From contig CANTFK010000182.1 of NCBI GenBank assembly GCA_947646735.1, positions 1 to 64,000 on the forward strand: DNA of 64,000 nt, in the 5' to 3' direction. This DNA comes from Peronospora farinosa (taxonomy: Eukaryota; Oomycota; Peronosporomycetes; Peronosporales; Peronosporaceae). A program made the position numbers and the translations under genes. The notes beneath the pieces were generated by a model, which did not search any database, was not told the DNA's origin, and worked only from the letters and a program-made list of their open reading frames with translations. Positions 62,500-64,000 of this stretch are shown in pieces. The first letter of the stretch is position 1. Every line of letters begins with the position of its first letter.

Positions 62500-63320
62500 C
62501 TTTAACTAGTGTCTTAATTCATAAGTTCGATGAAGCCAACTACGCAACTTGGGCAGGCATAAGTGTCGTGTTGCTGACGAAGTCAGTCTGGCTATTCGTC
62601 AACCGGAAAGGAATCCAATCTTCGCGTACCCTCGCACCTTGGTATAAAAAATATCAAATTCAGCAATTGATTTACTAAATTGTCAATGAACGAGTACGTC
62701 AAGTCGAGAAAAATCGCGTTTGGGCTGATGTTGCTTCACACTAGACGCAAATCATCATCACGAAATTAATGACTGCAAAGAAGTGGGTCGCGTGGGCACG
62801 CTTGAAGAGTCGGTACCGAAGGCAGGACGTACTTGCATTAAGCGGCAGTTGTTCAGCATCAAGATGGCAGAAGAAGGAAATATCTTGCATCACTGCAATG
62901 AAACCGTAAACATCAGCGCCAAGATGAAGGATGAAGACATAGCGATATGCTTGCTGCGCGTGTTTTCGAAGAGTAATGAGAATGTGAGTTTGAACTCATA
63001 GATGGGCAATGCAGAGCTACGCATTCAAAATGTGGTCAAGGTCCGACTTCACGAACCACCAAAGCAACCAGGCGAAAAATGACGGCGACAAAGACGACGG
63101 TGAGAACTGAAAATGTAACGAAGGCATCATAAATTAAATGTAGAACTAACCAGTGTAAAAGTTTGAGGCAAGTTAGGAAACACGGTGGGTCGATTCTAGA
63201 CAGACAAAAGGTTAAAGTCGAGAACACCGACGCGGCGGAGATGGCCTCGGACGCGGGAAAAAAATATGTCCAGTGGAGTGGCATGATAAGAGAACAGATA
63301 CAAACGAGTGGCATTTGCAG
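62500..63320 (+). pseudogene. Ty1/copia gag relic
   Basis: Plus-strand pieces follow the order of a copia-type Gag: KFDEANYATWAGISVVLLTK, VNERVRQVEKNRVWADVAS, then RQLFSIKMAEEGNILHHCNE with MKDEDIAICLLRVFSKSNEN, then MGNAELRIQNVVKVRLHEPP. Frame changes and stops occur throughout, including a TAG at 62999-63001. A worn QCKSLRQVRKHGG may be the former zinc knuckle. It carries no pol in the window. Confidence 0.75.
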
Positions 63321-63439
63321 CTTCATTGTACCGTGTAGTATTAAGAAGCAAGGGCGTAGATGGGATGTGGGACGTGGGCAGTGGAGCATCACATCACATC
63401 GTCATGAAATCATACAAGTTTGTAGAATAATAAGCGCAG

Positions 63440-64000
63440 GGATCAATCTGTTCTTGGCCCACACCCAAGAATCCTACGGAGTTGCGCCAGTGGCTCGGTT
63501 TGGCTAGTTACTTGCATAAATATACAAAGGAAAATGCTAATTTGTACAGCCTTTGTCGCCACTCACAAAGAAAGACGCCACGTGGTCATGGCGTACTGAG
63601 CATAGAGCATCCTTTGACGCAGTGAAGAAGAGCCTGGCGTCAGCGCCAGTACTGGTCATTCCAGACGACTCCAAGCCGTCCCACGTGGTTTGCGATGCCA
63701 AGTATTTCGCAATCAGTTGTTCCCTCATGCAATATAAAGATGAGGGCTATGAACGAAACGTAAGCTATTAGTCGCGACAGATAAAAGAGCTGAGAAGAAC
63801 TATCTGGTTTACGACAAGGAGTTGCAAGCAATGCGCTACGCGCTCATCAAGTTTCGCGTGCATCTGCTTGCTGAACGTACATTTGCCTTGTGTACCGATC
63901 ATGCATCGCTGCGCACAGCGATGAAGAGTCTACACCTGCCCCAAAAGATGGCACGATGGCTCTCATTCTTCTCTGGGTATAACTTTGTCGTACATTACAA
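63440..64000 (+). pseudogene. Ty3/gypsy RNase H fragment at the right edge
   Basis: It begins near 63440 with a connection-domain-like segment (LRQWLGLASYLHKYTKENAN). After frame changes it reads PLTKKDATWSWRTEHRASFD, VLVIPDDSKPSHVVCDAKYF, then YALIKFRVHLLAERTFALCT and DHASLRTAMKSLHLPQKMAR. It is related to but distinct from the 58.2-58.5 kb copy (VVCDASDFAIGCALMQ, TDHASLRTAVNSPHLSQRMA). It abuts the copia relic and is cut by the window end. Confidence 0.88.

Overview
This is a nuclear contig from an oomycete of the Peronosporales (Phytophthora or a downy mildew). The host genes are compact, with few, short introns. Two genes encode secreted RXLR-dEER proteins and a third is a broken effector-like copy. 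The START-FYVE proteins and the Puf protein are of kinds common in oomycetes, and Ty3/gypsy relics lie at both edges. I saw no rRNA or tRNA gene and no CRISPR array; the species cannot be fixed from this window.

Layout. 1-4394: a decayed Ty3/gypsy element on the minus strand, entering from the left edge. Its gag is split by a 1.27 kb insertion that carries a 20-21 bp minisatellite. 4400-12500: gene-poor accessory DNA with one RXLR effector (4854-5915, minus) and one frameshifted effector-like pseudogene (8323-9342, plus). 12560-38428: a gene-dense housekeeping block: PX-RING protein, importin-5-like karyopherin, PIG-N, Mediator subunit 4, a PP2C phosphatase, PDCD5, TSR3, UVSSA, a CCCH-Puf RNA-binding protein and a START-FYVE protein. 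38429-46000: a decayed zone with a NOP14-like pseudogene, a second RXLR effector (43037-44662) and an unrecognised minus-strand coding trace. 46093-53363: a DNAJC11-like gene and a START-FYVE protein with a C-terminal PUB-like domain, paralogous to the one at 35-38 kb. 53364-64000: a complete but dead Ty3/gypsy element (54276-61936) with two LTRs and a GCTAC target duplication, then a Ty1/copia gag relic and a third gypsy pol fragment running off the right edge.

Several genes are split by introns, and I joined their exons by hand from reading frame, splice signals and family resemblance: MED4 (five exons), PDCD5 (five, the first only six coding bases), DNAJC11 (four), TSR3 (two) and UVSSA (two).

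The most striking signal is in the retroelements. Their LTRs and coding sequence are packed with short perfect inverted repeats (stems of about 6-11 bp, loops of 0-10), far denser than chance, and not evident by eye in the host genes. I know of no published description of this. It needs a computed test.
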